IMG/VR virus record: IMGVR_UViG_3300023093_000071
Span: 1 to 37,520 of that record
Direction: 5' to 3' (one strand)
Length of the DNA stretch: 37,520 nt
From: a virus
Shown piece by piece: positions 7,844 to 14,967 of this stretch. Every line of letters begins with the position of its first letter. The stretch's first letter is position 1. The translations under genes were made by a program, and so were the position numbers. The notes under the pieces are model-generated. The model made no database searches. It had not been told where the DNA came from and saw only the letters and a list, made by a program, of their open reading frames with translations.

Positions 7844-8164
7844 TTATTTCTGACTCAGAGCCTCAACCGCCGCCAACGCGTCTTCGATCGGCACCTCATG
7901 GTAAGCCCCATCGTCACGACGAACCATGATCCGGGAACCGGCGCCTGTGGCAAGATGATAGATCATCCTGACCTCGGGAGTCGGATCGCCGAGCAAGGCC
8001 ACCCCGCTCTCGTCGATGACATACATAGCCCCTTCATGGTGGATACCGACGCCGCCCTTAACGTCCGCGAACGCCAAGCTCGTCGAGTCGAGCGCCGCTG
8101 ACAATTCGCGAAGCATCGCAATCACTCCGCCGCCGGTGAACTCCGCATCTTCGATTTGAGCCAT
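7844..8164 (-). CDS. hypothetical protein, 106 aa
   Basis: Starts at ATG 8162-8164 after AGGAGACTGCTT, a good ribosome site. The product is acidic, with no membrane segment and a probable beta-rich middle (GIHHEGAMYVIDESGVALLG). No family recognised. It ends 1 bp from the stop of the convergent gene 7243-7842. It follows the minus-strand fibre-like gene (97-bp gap) and may be cotranscribed with it, which would allow a role in fibre assembly, but nothing in the sequence demonstrates that. Confidence 0.7.
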   Translation of the reverse strand: MAQIEDAEFTGGGVIAMLRELSAALDSTSLAFADVKGGVGIHHEGAMYVIDESGVALLGDPTPEVRMIYHLATGAGSRIMVRRDDGAYHEVPIEDALAAVEALSQK

Positions 8165-8260
8165 AAGCAGTCTCCTACCTCGCCCGAAAATACTTGATGC
8201 GTCAGACGACCGCCACCCCTACCCGGCAATAGTATGCGAGGAGGGTGCGCCGCCGCTCAA

Positions 8261-8836
8261 TCACTTATAGCCGAGCCGCTGAATAAACGCCGCCTGCAAG
8301 TTGAGGATGGCGGCAGCGCTGCTGATTGTCGCTATGTCCATATTGTCCTGTAATGCAGCGTCAGCCGCAGATCGCGCCGTAGTTTCGTCAGTGACCCGCT
8401 GCCCCAACGCCGCATCCGCCGCTTGCCGTGCCGTCGTCTCTGCCGCAGCATTGGTCGCCAGCGTCGCCGCCCCGGTTGTCAACGTCGATACCGCAGCCGA
8501 ACGTGCCGTTGCCTCGTCGGTGATCCTCTGTCCCAAGCCCACATCTGCCGCTTGGCGAGCCGCGACTTCATTCGTCAGCGCTGTCGCAGTAGCGGGATCG
8601 CCGGTGACGAACTCGATCCACGATCCACCAACCCAGACGAAGGACGTCCGGGTCGCCACCACATAGACGATCGCGCCATCTTCAAGGCGTTCGAGCGGGA
8701 TCGCGTCGCGGTCAGCAATCGTCGATGCGGCCTTCCAGCCACCACGTCCCCAGCGACTGTCGTGCGTCGGATATGTGTCAGCGGAAGTCTGGGGAACGAT
8801 GGGGGCGGAAACGTTGGTGCCGGGGATGTTGGTCAT
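8261..8836 (-). CDS. tail-fibre-like protein, 191 aa, on the opposite strand
   Basis: The first 75 residues (IPGTNVSAPIVPQTSADTYP, then RDAIPLERLEDGAIVYV and a GGSWIEF segment) match a virion-anchor type domain of phage tail proteins. Residues about 85-170 are Ala/Thr/Arg-rich repeats (RQAADVGLGQRITDEATARS, repeated as RQAADAALGQRVTDETTARS) of the same kind as in the fibre at 30483, suggesting a trimeric coiled coil. The frame is open to 8974, but ATG 8834-8836 is chosen because GATAAATA-CCTG-ATG fits the start pattern of the late genes. ATG 8861-8863 is the alternative. It may encode an alternative or accessory fibre. Confidence 0.75.
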   Translation of the reverse strand: MTNIPGTNVSAPIVPQTSADTYPTHDSRWGRGGWKAASTIADRDAIPLERLEDGAIVYVVATRTSFVWVGGSWIEFVTGDPATATALTNEVAARQAADVGLGQRITDEATARSAAVSTLTTGAATLATNAAAETTARQAADAALGQRVTDETTARSAADAALQDNMDIATISSAAAILNLQAAFIQRLGYK

Positions 8837-8840
8837 CAGG

Positions 8841-8872
8841 TATTTATCAGAGGGCTGATTCATCGATAAATA
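8841..8872. promoter_or_regulatory. divergent pair of GATAAATA motifs
   Basis: TATTTATC at 8841-8848 (GATAAATA on the minus strand) lies 4 nt before ATG 8836 of the fibre-like gene. GATAAATA at 8865-8872 lies 4 nt before ATG 8877 on the plus strand. The two form an inverted repeat across 16 bases. Neither start codon has a ribosome site between it and the motif. Best read as back-to-back promoters for nearly leaderless mRNAs. Confidence 0.6.
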
Positions 8873-8876
8873 GACG

Positions 8877-8966
8877 ATGACTCCGCTCCTCTCCCGCATT
8901 CTCGACGAGCTTTTGGCACTCCGCTTCACCAGCGTCAGGCCGAAGGACAGGCCGAAGGAGGCGTGA
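8877..8966 (+). CDS. 29-aa leader ORF coupled to the next gene
   Basis: ATG 8877 sits 4 nt after GATAAATA and opens a 29-codon frame (begins MTPLLSRILDELLALRF). Its TGA (8964-8966) overlaps the GTG start of the next gene at 8963-8965, a typical coupling arrangement, with AGGAGG just upstream of the overlap. It may be a leader peptide that lets ribosomes from a leaderless mRNA reach the next start, or a short real protein. Too short to judge by composition. Confidence 0.45.
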   Translation: MTPLLSRILDELLALRFTSVRPKDRPKEA

Positions 8967-9883
8967 ATGCGCATCCGCGTTTCCTCGCGCTACTCGACGA
9001 ACTCGAACGCTACCAACTTCCGGCTCGCCATCGCCTCAACCCCGGCGAAGCCGTTGGGGGGAAGGCGCGCGCCGTGGTCAGCATGTCAGCCAGCGCGACG
9101 GCGATCTGCTCACCTCCGACGCCAGCAGGCGGGATCAGCGCGAAACTGATTATTCGGTCGGCGATCCGGGTGGGCGTGCTGCGCCACAGCGAAGTCGCGG
9201 CACTGTCAGCGCCTGTCGAAAGACCGAAGGCCGTGAAGATAGTGCGCGACCGAAAACCGAAGATCGTCCAGCCGAAAGCGCCGCGTCAGCCTCGATCAGC
9301 AGAGGCCATCGCGAGTGCAGCGGCCAAGGTGCGAGCGCAACGCCAATCCCGCGTGGACACATTGCTACCGCTGGTAGAAGAGGCACGCCGGGCAGGTTGC
9401 AAATCGCTTTCAGCGATCTGTCAGTGGCTCGACGACATTGGGCATAAGCCTGAACGGTGCGCAAAATGGTCAGCGGGAACGTTGAGTCAGATGCTACCGG
9501 CGATCACCGAAGAGGAGCGACAGGCGCGTGAGGCTGACCGAAAGGCCCGCGACAGCAAGTTTGCACGTTTGATTGCCGAGGCTCGCGCAGATGGCGCGAG
9601 CAGTAACGACAAAATCGCCGACTGGCTAAATGTGCGCGGATATCGCACCGCGACTGACCTCGCATGGACAAGCACTAACATTAGTCGATTCAGGCGAGAA
9701 ACGGAAGAAAGCCGTGCAGCGCATGTCGAAAGACTCCCCGAGCTTTTCGCCGAAGCCGGCGCTGATGGAGCAACGTCCGACTCAAAAATCGCGAACTGGC
9801 TAAACGCGCGTGGTATTAAGAGCGCGAACGGCTCCACATGGGAGTGGGCCAATGTAGGCTATTTTCGTCGAAAGCAGATGTAG
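8963..9883 (+). CDS. DNA-binding protein with three recombinase-type helical repeats
   Basis: 306 residues. The C-terminal 190 residues hold three copies of a roughly 60-residue unit like the DNA-binding 'Recombinase' region of serine recombinases: an IADWLNVRGYRT-type helix, a basic or aromatic step, then a helix ending FRR. Copies begin near residues 128, 188 and 245 (LSAICQWLDDIG; DKIADWLNVRG; SKIANWLNARG). There is no serine-recombinase catalytic domain. The N-terminal 110 residues are Ala/Pro/Arg-rich. It could be a regulator or a DNA-organising protein. Start GTG 8963 is chosen for the overlap with the leader ORF; an ATG at 8967 lies in another frame. Confidence 0.65.
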   Translation: MNAHPRFLALLDELERYQLPARHRLNPGEAVGGKARAVVSMSASATAICSPPTPAGGISAKLIIRSAIRVGVLRHSEVAALSAPVERPKAVKIVRDRKPKIVQPKAPRQPRSAEAIASAAAKVRAQRQSRVDTLLPLVEEARRAGCKSLSAICQWLDDIGHKPERCAKWSAGTLSQMLPAITEEERQAREADRKARDSKFARLIAEARADGASSNDKIADWLNVRGYRTATDLAWTSTNISRFRRETEESRAAHVERLPELFAEAGADGATSDSKIANWLNARGIKSANGSTWEWANVGYFRRKQM

Positions 9884-9956
9884 AAAGGCCGCGCCATCGT
9901 GGTATCGAACGACGCGGCCCCGAGACAGTGCCGAGTAAGTAGGAGTTTACTTCGAC
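9881..9956 (-). ncRNA. candidate small RNA, minus strand
   Basis: GATAAATA on the minus strand (9968 to 9961) is followed by about 70 nt without a start codon. A hairpin with a 7-bp GGCCGCG/CGCGGCC stem (9919-9913 with 9893-9887, plus inner TCGT/ACGA pairs) comes next, then TTTCTA (9886-9881), which resembles an intrinsic terminator. The RNA would end just beyond, and opposite, the end of the plus-strand gene 8963-9883. Ends are approximate. No homology is known to me. Confidence 0.4.
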
Positions 9957-9963
9957 GATGTAT

Positions 9964-10098
9964 TTATCGAAGCGCCCGCTGATCGCTTGAATAGCCCATA
10001 TTTTCGAGCCATTCCGCAAAATCGACAGGTATGACGGCGGTTGATCCGTCGTCGTCTTGATCATCAAGATGTGATTCACATTCGGCGACATCTGCCAT
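9964..10098 (-). CDS. small acidic protein candidate, 44 aa
   Basis: ATG 10096-10098 opens a 44-codon frame rich in Asp and Glu (begins MADVAECESHLDDQDDDGST, ends with EWLENMGYSSDQRALR). Its TAA lies inside the GATAAATA motif at 9961-9968. A GGGTGG stands 5 nt before the ATG. This composition is more protein-like than that of the longer overlapping frame 9816-10151, so I prefer it. No known family. Confidence 0.45.
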   Translation of the reverse strand: MADVAECESHLDDQDDDGSTAVIPVDFAEWLENMGYSSDQRALR

Positions 10099-10207
10099 AC
10101 TATCCACCCCGTATTCAGCGATGATCTTGCCGCCGTCATTCCATCCTCCAAATCGACAGAAACATCAAAGGAGTTCTCTCGAACTGCAAAGATAGTGAAC
10201 TGCGCTG

Positions 10208-10308
10208 GATAAATAGATCAGCGGCTTTCAGCCGCGAGAATACGGTCAGAGCATAGACCGTAGCTTCGGGGGATCGCACTCGCCGACATGCTTGGTGCGA
10301 TCCCTTTT
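10208..10308 (+). ncRNA. candidate small RNA with own promoter and terminator
   Basis: GATAAATA (10208-10215) is followed by three hairpins and no coding frame: GCGGCT/AGCCGC (10221-10235), ACGGTC/GACCGT (10242-10261), and a 10-bp stem GGGATCGCAC (10270-10279) with GTGCGATCCC (10295-10304) followed by TTTTCC. The last is a clear intrinsic terminator. A transcript of roughly 85-90 nt starting near 10220 is predicted. It has no obvious tRNA fold. It faces the minus-strand gene 10311-10679 tail to tail. Confidence 0.6.
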
Positions 10309-10310
10309 CC

Positions 10311-10679
10311 TCACTTCACGGCAGGCATCCACGTTTCGTGATTACAACTCCGGGGAGACTCGGTGCCGGTGGCCTTCATACGATCATTTTTACAAGACAG
10401 CGCAGGCAGCATGTAGCGCACCTCACTCGGCGTCGTGGTCGGCATCGGACAATGATGATCCCGCATCAGATCGAGCGCCATGTGGGCGCGCTCCATCGTC
10501 ATCACACCGTCGAGCTTCCGGTCGATACTGCGATAGACGCTCTGATCCCCAAGGCCCGACATATCACCTTCGGCAAGGTCTTTTGAAGCGTCGTCGTAAT
10601 CAGCAGCCAGTGCCGAGCACACACCCGGCGCGGGCGTCGCAGGCACAGCGGCAGCGAGAGCCGCGAGCACAATCCACAT
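10311..10679 (-). CDS. exported Cys-containing protein, 122 aa
   Basis: The first 19 residues (MWIVLAALAAAVPATPAPG) form a Sec signal peptide. The mature part has four Cys (near residues 21, 76, 95 and 110), compatible with disulphides in the periplasm, and a helical middle (AHMALDLMRDHHC). GGGGGAA lies 6 nt before ATG 10677-10679. No family recognised. It resembles the other small exported proteins near the right end of the prophage, which are likely conversion genes expressed by the lysogen. Confidence 0.75.
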   Translation of the reverse strand: MWIVLAALAAAVPATPAPGVCSALAADYDDASKDLAEGDMSGLGDQSVYRSIDRKLDGVMTMERAHMALDLMRDHHCPMPTTTPSEVRYMLPALSCKNDRMKATGTESPRSCNHETWMPAVK

Positions 10680-10755
10680 ATCATTCCCCCATTTAAGCCC
10701 GCGCCAGTGATGGCAGCACCTGTGGCGACGAACAATCCGCGTTCGCGCGCCGGGC

Positions 10756-10761
10756 TAAATA
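10756..10761 (+). promoter_or_regulatory. TAAATA motif before the oxygenase gene
   Basis: GCTAAATACGGGATG: the motif ends 4 nt before ATG 10766, with no Shine-Dalgarno sequence beyond CGGG. It opens the terminase block. Confidence 0.55.
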
Positions 10762-10765
10762 CGGG

Positions 10766-11467
10766 ATGCTAAACTTTCTCCATCCTTTCTGGTGTCCCGA
10801 GCGCACCGAAGCGATCTGGCCGGTCATAAAGGCACAGGCGCATGGTCGAGACGCGATCCGCGACGCTTACGCCGCCCTGCCCGACGATCTCCGTATCGAC
10901 CTCTCCACAGCCGTGGCAGACGGTCGCGTGCCGATGATCGCCAGTTCGGCGTTCGTGCTCCCCATCCTGTCCCCAGAAGGCTGTCAGGCCATCCTTGAAC
11001 GCTCCACGTCCTACCAGTGGGCGGAGAACGTCGAGGGCGAGGAAGAGCGCTACCGAATGAAGGAGGCGGTGCTGTCAGCGGTCGATCCCGAATTCGCCAC
11101 GATGCTTGGTAGCGTCCTCATGACCGGTCTCGCGCCGTGGTGGCTCATGCTGCGCGGTCGCCTGCCCTCCCAACTCGCCAGCTTACAACTCGCCCAATAT
11201 AGCGCCGACGATCGCGCCGAGGGCGCATTTCATGTTGATAGACACAGTGACTACTCGTGCGTGATCAACCTCAATCCTGACGAGTACGATGGCGGCGGTC
11301 TCGAAATAATGGATGGCCTGATAGGCGAGTTTCGCGTCCCAAAGCTCCCGCAGGGTTACGGTATCTTTTTCGACGGCCAGCGCTTGATTCATCGCGGGGT
11401 AACGGTGACGAGCGGAATTAAGAAGATACTGGTCGCTTGGGCCAACACGAACAACGACATTTGGTAA
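10766..11467 (+). CDS. 2OG-Fe(II) dioxygenase (prolyl-4-hydroxylase-like)
   Basis: 233 residues. The iron-binding triad is visible: H156 and D158 in FHVDRHSDYS, and the distal H209 in LIHRGVTVTSGIKKILVAW, with a Lys after it where P4H-type enzymes bind 2-oxoglutarate. Gly-rich EYDGGGLEI between them is typical of the double-stranded beta-helix. It would oxidise an unknown substrate using oxygen and 2-oxoglutarate. Similar genes occur in many phages, often near structural genes. It starts 4 nt after TAAATA, and its TAA stop is itself part of the TAAATA before the small terminase gene. Confidence 0.85.
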   Translation: MLNFLHPFWCPERTEAIWPVIKAQAHGRDAIRDAYAALPDDLRIDLSTAVADGRVPMIASSAFVLPILSPEGCQAILERSTSYQWAENVEGEEERYRMKEAVLSAVDPEFATMLGSVLMTGLAPWWLMLRGRLPSQLASLQLAQYSADDRAEGAFHVDRHSDYSCVINLNPDEYDGGGLEIMDGLIGEFRVPKLPQGYGIFFDGQRLIHRGVTVTSGIKKILVAWANTNNDIW

Positions 11468-11470
11468 ATA
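11465..11470 (+). promoter_or_regulatory. TAAATA motif before the small terminase gene
   Basis: TAAATA at 11465-11470 includes the oxygenase stop codon and ends 5 nt before ATG 11476. No ribosome site is present in CCATC, which separates them. Confidence 0.5.
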
Positions 11471-11475
11471 CCATC

Positions 11476-11964
11476 ATGTCAGATGAAACCACCCCCGCCG
11501 ATCCTAAGCCCAAGCGCGGCGCGCCACCCGGCGGACAACAAGGTCGGCACGGCTTCAAGAAAGGCGAATACGACCCCCGCCGCGCTGTCGGGGCCAACAT
11601 GCGCCGCACCAAGGATGGGAAGTCCGTCACCAGTCTCGCCCGTGAATATACAGAAGAGGCATTGCTGAAACAGGTCGAGATCATGCGCGACCCTGACACG
11701 CCCGCTCGCGAAGCTTTGAAGGCCGCTGAAAACATCATCTCGCGCGGCTGGGGAGCCGCCAAGCAGCAAATCGAAATGACGCAAACTGTCGAGCACGAGC
11801 ACATCGTCTCCCGGATCGATTTCACCGCCATGACGCAAGAGGCTCGCCTAAACCTGCTGGCGAACGTGCGCGCCGTGCCGGTGGTGGATTTCACGACGCT
11901 GCCTGCCGAGGACGCCAGCTTCACCCTTTCCGAAAACAACCGGGAGACAGATGACCGCGATTGA
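11476..11964 (+). CDS. putative small terminase subunit, 162 aa
   Basis: The small, basic N-terminus (KPKRGAPPGGQQGRHGFKKG) is a typical DNA-binding entry of phage small terminases. It is followed by a helical region (SVTSLAREYTEEALLKQVEI) that probably oligomerises, and an acidic tail. Assignment rests mainly on its position directly before, and 14-bp overlap with, the large terminase gene. The frame extends to 11437, but ATG 11476 fits the TAAATA spacing and avoids overlap with the oxygenase gene. It should recognise phage DNA for packaging. Confidence 0.7.
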   Translation: MSDETTPADPKPKRGAPPGGQQGRHGFKKGEYDPRRAVGANMRRTKDGKSVTSLAREYTEEALLKQVEIMRDPDTPAREALKAAENIISRGWGAAKQQIEMTQTVEHEHIVSRIDFTAMTQEARLNLLANVRAVPVVDFTTLPAEDASFTLSENNRETDDRD

Positions 11965-13495
11965 GGCGCTTACCCCCGATGAACTGATCGACCTCGAACG
12001 ACAGATTTGCGAATTCTCCCTCTACGAGTTTGTCAAAGCCGCGTGGCACATCCTCGAACCCGCCACCCCGCTGATCCTCGGATGGCACATCGAAGCCATC
12101 TGCCAGCGCCTCGAAGCCGTCAGCAGGGGCGACATTCAGCGGCTCGCGATCAGCATCCCGCCCGGTTTCATGAAGTCCTATCTCGTCAGCGTGTTCTGGC
12201 CCGCGTGGGAATGGACGCACTCACCGCACATCCGCTTCGTCAGCACCGGGGCCTCAGAGACCTTCATTGAACGCGATTGCGGCTACATGCGCCGGATCGT
12301 CGGTAGCGAATGGTATCAACGACGCTGGCCCCTCACCTTTCCGCACGACGACACAAAGCTCAAATTCGAGAATGACAAAACCGGTTATCGCTGGGGGCGC
12401 AGCTTCCAAAAACTGACGGGCGCCCGCGCTAACCGATTTATCTTCGACGATCTGTTGATGGTCGATGACGCCAACTCAGAAGTTGAGCGCGAGCGCGTCA
12501 ATCGCATTTTCTTCGAATCCACGCCCTCACGCGGCGCGAAAGAAACCGATGCTGTCGTGATCATCATGCAGCGCGTCCACGAAGGCGATCTGATCGGCGA
12601 GCTAAAAAGGAAGATTGCCGAGGGGAAGAAGCTCGACTTCCACTTCCTCGAAATCCCGATGGAATACGAACCGGTAGAACCGTGCGCATTCGGGATCACT
12701 GACCCGCGCACCACGATTGGCGAACCGCTCTTGCCGGAATATCGGTCGCGGCAATGGATCGAGCGCACCAAAGACATGATGGGCGCTTACGCGTGGTCGG
12801 CACAGTATCAGCAAGACCCGGTGCCGCGCGGCAATGGCCTGTTTAAACGGGAGGATTTCAACCTCTACCGCCCGTCAGAGCTTCCCACCTCCCTCAACCA
12901 TTACATCACGAGCGATCACGCCAACGGCGGGAAGGATTATAACGTGATCCGCGTGTGGGGCGTCGATCACCTGCGGCGTTTTTGGCTCGTGGACAGCTTC
13001 CGCGAACGGTGCTCGATCAACACGGCGCTCGGCATAGACGCCGCAGACGGGAAACTCTCAATCGCCAAGCGTGGCGCACTCGCGTTCGTGAAACGCTACC
13101 GCCCGCTATGTTGGTACGCCGAGCCTGATCCGATGTTCAAAGCCAACCTCGAAATGGTGCGCAACGTCATGCGGACCACCGGAGTAAGTTGCCCGATCGA
13201 GTTCAGCAGCGGGCACGGTCGAAACAAGGTTGAGAAGTCATCGGCCTATCAGAGCCTGTCGCAACTCGGGATGGTCTACCTCCCTGACACCTCGACCGGC
13301 GAGCAAGCCCTGATGGAATATTGCGCCTTCCCAGCCGGTCGCCACGACGATCAGGTGGACGCTGACTCGATCCTCCCCCGCATGATGACGCACGTGGCAT
13401 TCGTCGCCCCCACGGTGTCAGCACGGTCGAGGGATGATTACGTCAGCGCTGGCGACTACGACGATGGCGAGACGGCAACGAGCAACAGCTTTTAA
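11951..13495 (+). CDS. terL: large terminase subunit (packaging ATPase/nuclease)
   Basis: 514 residues, normal length for the family. The ATPase has an adapted Walker A ISIPPGFMKS near residues 67-76 and Walker B FIFDDLLMVDD near 162-172. The C-terminal RNase-H-like nuclease follows (WGVDHLRRFWLVD near residue 340, HDDQVDADS near 461-469, with the acidic residues expected for metal binding). It drives DNA into the prohead and cuts it. GGGAG precedes the ATG, in contrast to the TAAATA-led genes. In P22 order the portal gene should follow directly, but here about 2.9 kb of cargo intervenes. Confidence 0.93.
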   Translation: MTAIEALTPDELIDLERQICEFSLYEFVKAAWHILEPATPLILGWHIEAICQRLEAVSRGDIQRLAISIPPGFMKSYLVSVFWPAWEWTHSPHIRFVSTGASETFIERDCGYMRRIVGSEWYQRRWPLTFPHDDTKLKFENDKTGYRWGRSFQKLTGARANRFIFDDLLMVDDANSEVERERVNRIFFESTPSRGAKETDAVVIIMQRVHEGDLIGELKRKIAEGKKLDFHFLEIPMEYEPVEPCAFGITDPRTTIGEPLLPEYRSRQWIERTKDMMGAYAWSAQYQQDPVPRGNGLFKREDFNLYRPSELPTSLNHYITSDHANGGKDYNVIRVWGVDHLRRFWLVDSFRERCSINTALGIDAADGKLSIAKRGALAFVKRYRPLCWYAEPDPMFKANLEMVRNVMRTTGVSCPIEFSSGHGRNKVEKSSAYQSLSQLGMVYLPDTSTGEQALMEYCAFPAGRHDDQVDADSILPRMMTHVAFVAPTVSARSRDDYVSAGDYDDGETATSNSF

Positions 13496-14157
13496 AGCTG
13501 ATCTGCAACAAAATCCTCAACTTTACTGATCATGTCTGCGACATCCGCTGCCACGAACTTGTCGGGATTGCCGTGTGCAGCATTATTGCGAATGTCCGCA
13601 AGCGCTGTGATTCGCTTACTCACCAGTAAGTTGTAGCAGCCGTCCTTTGCCAAATCGGCGTTCATCTTGTTGAGATTTCCGATCGCCAAGCCGCGATCCA
13701 CGCATTGCTGCCGCATCGTAGTTTCCAGCACCACTCCGGCTACAACGGCAGCAGCGACAATATAGCCCGCCTTATATAGCTCGCGAGCTTGATCGAGTTC
13801 GCTGCTAAAAACTTCTGCCTGCACGAGGTTGCGGATGGTATTCAAATACCCTCCGTCGAAATCCTCTCGTGCAGCAGAAAAAACCGCACGAAGATCTTTA
13901 AACTTTCCATGGCTATCACGAAAGGATTGTGGCTGCTCCTGCTTTATAAATTCTTTGTAATGCTCCGAGTCCGGTCCGCATGCCTTGACGATCAAATTAC
14001 GCGTCTTGACGACCCAAGCAAGAAAAAGCTCTTCATCAATCTGAAATCCATCGAAATAGTCAGTGACGTGCTTCTTCGCGGTTTGATTTACCGCCTCCGC
14101 TTGGGCAGCAAGCTCTGCAAAACGCTTCTTCAATAGAGACTGATCAACCAAAGCCAT
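13492..14157 (-). CDS. HEPN-domain protein, 221 aa (defence cargo)
   Basis: The protein is helical, with a C-terminal HEPN-like region. The motif ADIRNNAAHGNPD contains R190-x4-H195, the RNase signature R-x4-6-H of HEPN proteins, and the preceding LYKAGYIVAAAVVAGVVLET segment is the usual paired helix. HEPN proteins act in RNA-targeting toxins and abortive infection. The gene runs against the virion genes and its stop codon shares bases with that of the large terminase through a small palindrome. It is less GC-rich than its neighbours. It probably acts as anti-phage cargo expressed in the lysogen. Confidence 0.75.
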   Translation of the reverse strand: MALVDQSLLKKRFAELAAQAEAVNQTAKKHVTDYFDGFQIDEELFLAWVVKTRNLIVKACGPDSEHYKEFIKQEQPQSFRDSHGKFKDLRAVFSAAREDFDGGYLNTIRNLVQAEVFSSELDQARELYKAGYIVAAAVVAGVVLETTMRQQCVDRGLAIGNLNKMNADLAKDGCYNLLVSKRITALADIRNNAAHGNPDKFVAADVADMISKVEDFVADQL

Positions 14158-14292
14158 CCCCCTCCGTATTCTAACCTATGCCCGCGATACTGCGCCATCG
14201 CATTAGATCGCGCCATCGTATTCGCTACGATATGCTGCAAAATGACTGACTTTTGCTGACTCTCTGCGCCACACCCGAAAACCGCGCCTCTC

Positions 14293-14838
14293 CTACGCTC
14301 CCGGCAACGCTCGGTAGACGCTGGCGCGGTTGATCCCGAGCGCCTTGGCGATTGCACTCGGACTCTCCCCAGCCGCTCGCATTGCGCGGATACGCTCGCC
14401 GTCGATCTTCGGCGGTCGCCCCTTATAAACTCCTTCCTCCTTCGCCTTGGCGATCCCCTCTAACTGACGCTCTTTCCGGATACTGGTCTCGAACTGAGCG
14501 AACACCCCGAGCATCTGCAAGAACGCCACACCAGCCGGTGTCGAGGTGTCGATCGGCTGCTCGGTGGCGCGGAGGTGGCAACCCTTGGCTTTCAGCGTAG
14601 CGACGATCGCTTCAAGGTCGGCAACCGACCTCGCAAGCCGGTCGAGCCGCGTTATCAGCAGCGTGTCGCCCTCCCGGACGAATTCGATCGCATCTTGTAG
14701 TGCCTGACGATTGCTCGCCTTGGTGCCGCTCATCTTCTCGCTGAACACCTTGTCAGCGCCAGCCGCAGAAAGAGCCGCCAACTGGATGTCGAGGCTCTGT
14801 GATGCGCTCGACGCGCGTGCATATCCCACGATCATCAT
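14293..14838 (-). CDS. serine resolvase/invertase, 181 aa
   Basis: Small serine recombinase of the Tn3-resolvase/invertase type. The catalytic Ser10 is in VGYARASSAS. ITRLDRLARS and GVAFLQMLGVFAQFETSIRKE are conserved active-site and oligomerisation segments. A C-terminal helix-turn-helix (SPSAIAKALGINRASVYRAL) binds DNA. GGAAGG sits 5 nt before ATG 14836-14838. It is unlike the large integrase at the prophage end. Multiple TGTCGC/GCGACA words lie directly upstream as a probable recombination site. It may be the remnant of the element that brought this cargo between terminase and portal genes. Confidence 0.88.
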   Translation of the reverse strand: MMIVGYARASSASQSLDIQLAALSAAGADKVFSEKMSGTKASNRQALQDAIEFVREGDTLLITRLDRLARSVADLEAIVATLKAKGCHLRATEQPIDTSTPAGVAFLQMLGVFAQFETSIRKERQLEGIAKAKEEGVYKGRPPKIDGERIRAMRAAGESPSAIAKALGINRASVYRALPGA

Positions 14839-14849
14839 ATCGCCTTCCG

Positions 14850-14967
14850 TGTCGCTTTTGGGTTTAGACCCTCCCTCTATCCTGTCGCATAAAGCCAATG
14901 TCAACCCAAATGCGACACGATCAAGCCATCGCTGCGACGACGCTTTTGCGTTTACCTAAATGCGACA
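14850..14967. other. putative res site of the serine resolvase
   Basis: TGTCGC at 14850-14855, TGTCGCAT at 14883-14890, ATGCGACA at 14910-14917 and ATGCGACA at 14960-14967. The middle two form a 35-bp inverted-repeat subsite. A span of about 120 bp next to the resolvase start codon matches the size and location of Tn3-type res sites. The third subsite is only partial. Confidence 0.55.

Noticed and set aside
8963-9149. 60-residue frame from ATG 8967, which has a better-spaced AGGAGG than GTG 8963
   Set aside because: Its sequence is Arg/Ser-rich without protein character and ends quickly, while the GTG frame leads into the three-repeat domain protein.
9816-10151. 111-residue minus-strand frame overlapping the 44-codon acidic frame
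   Set aside because: Its composition is poor and it runs into the coding part of the plus-strand gene 8963-9883. The frame 9964-10098 looks more protein-like, although the longer frame has GGAGG before an internal ATG.
10216-10308. Possible tRNA at the small-RNA candidate
   Set aside because: The three hairpins do not form a cloverleaf, and the last is a terminator followed by a T tract. No tRNA was recognised elsewhere in the window either.
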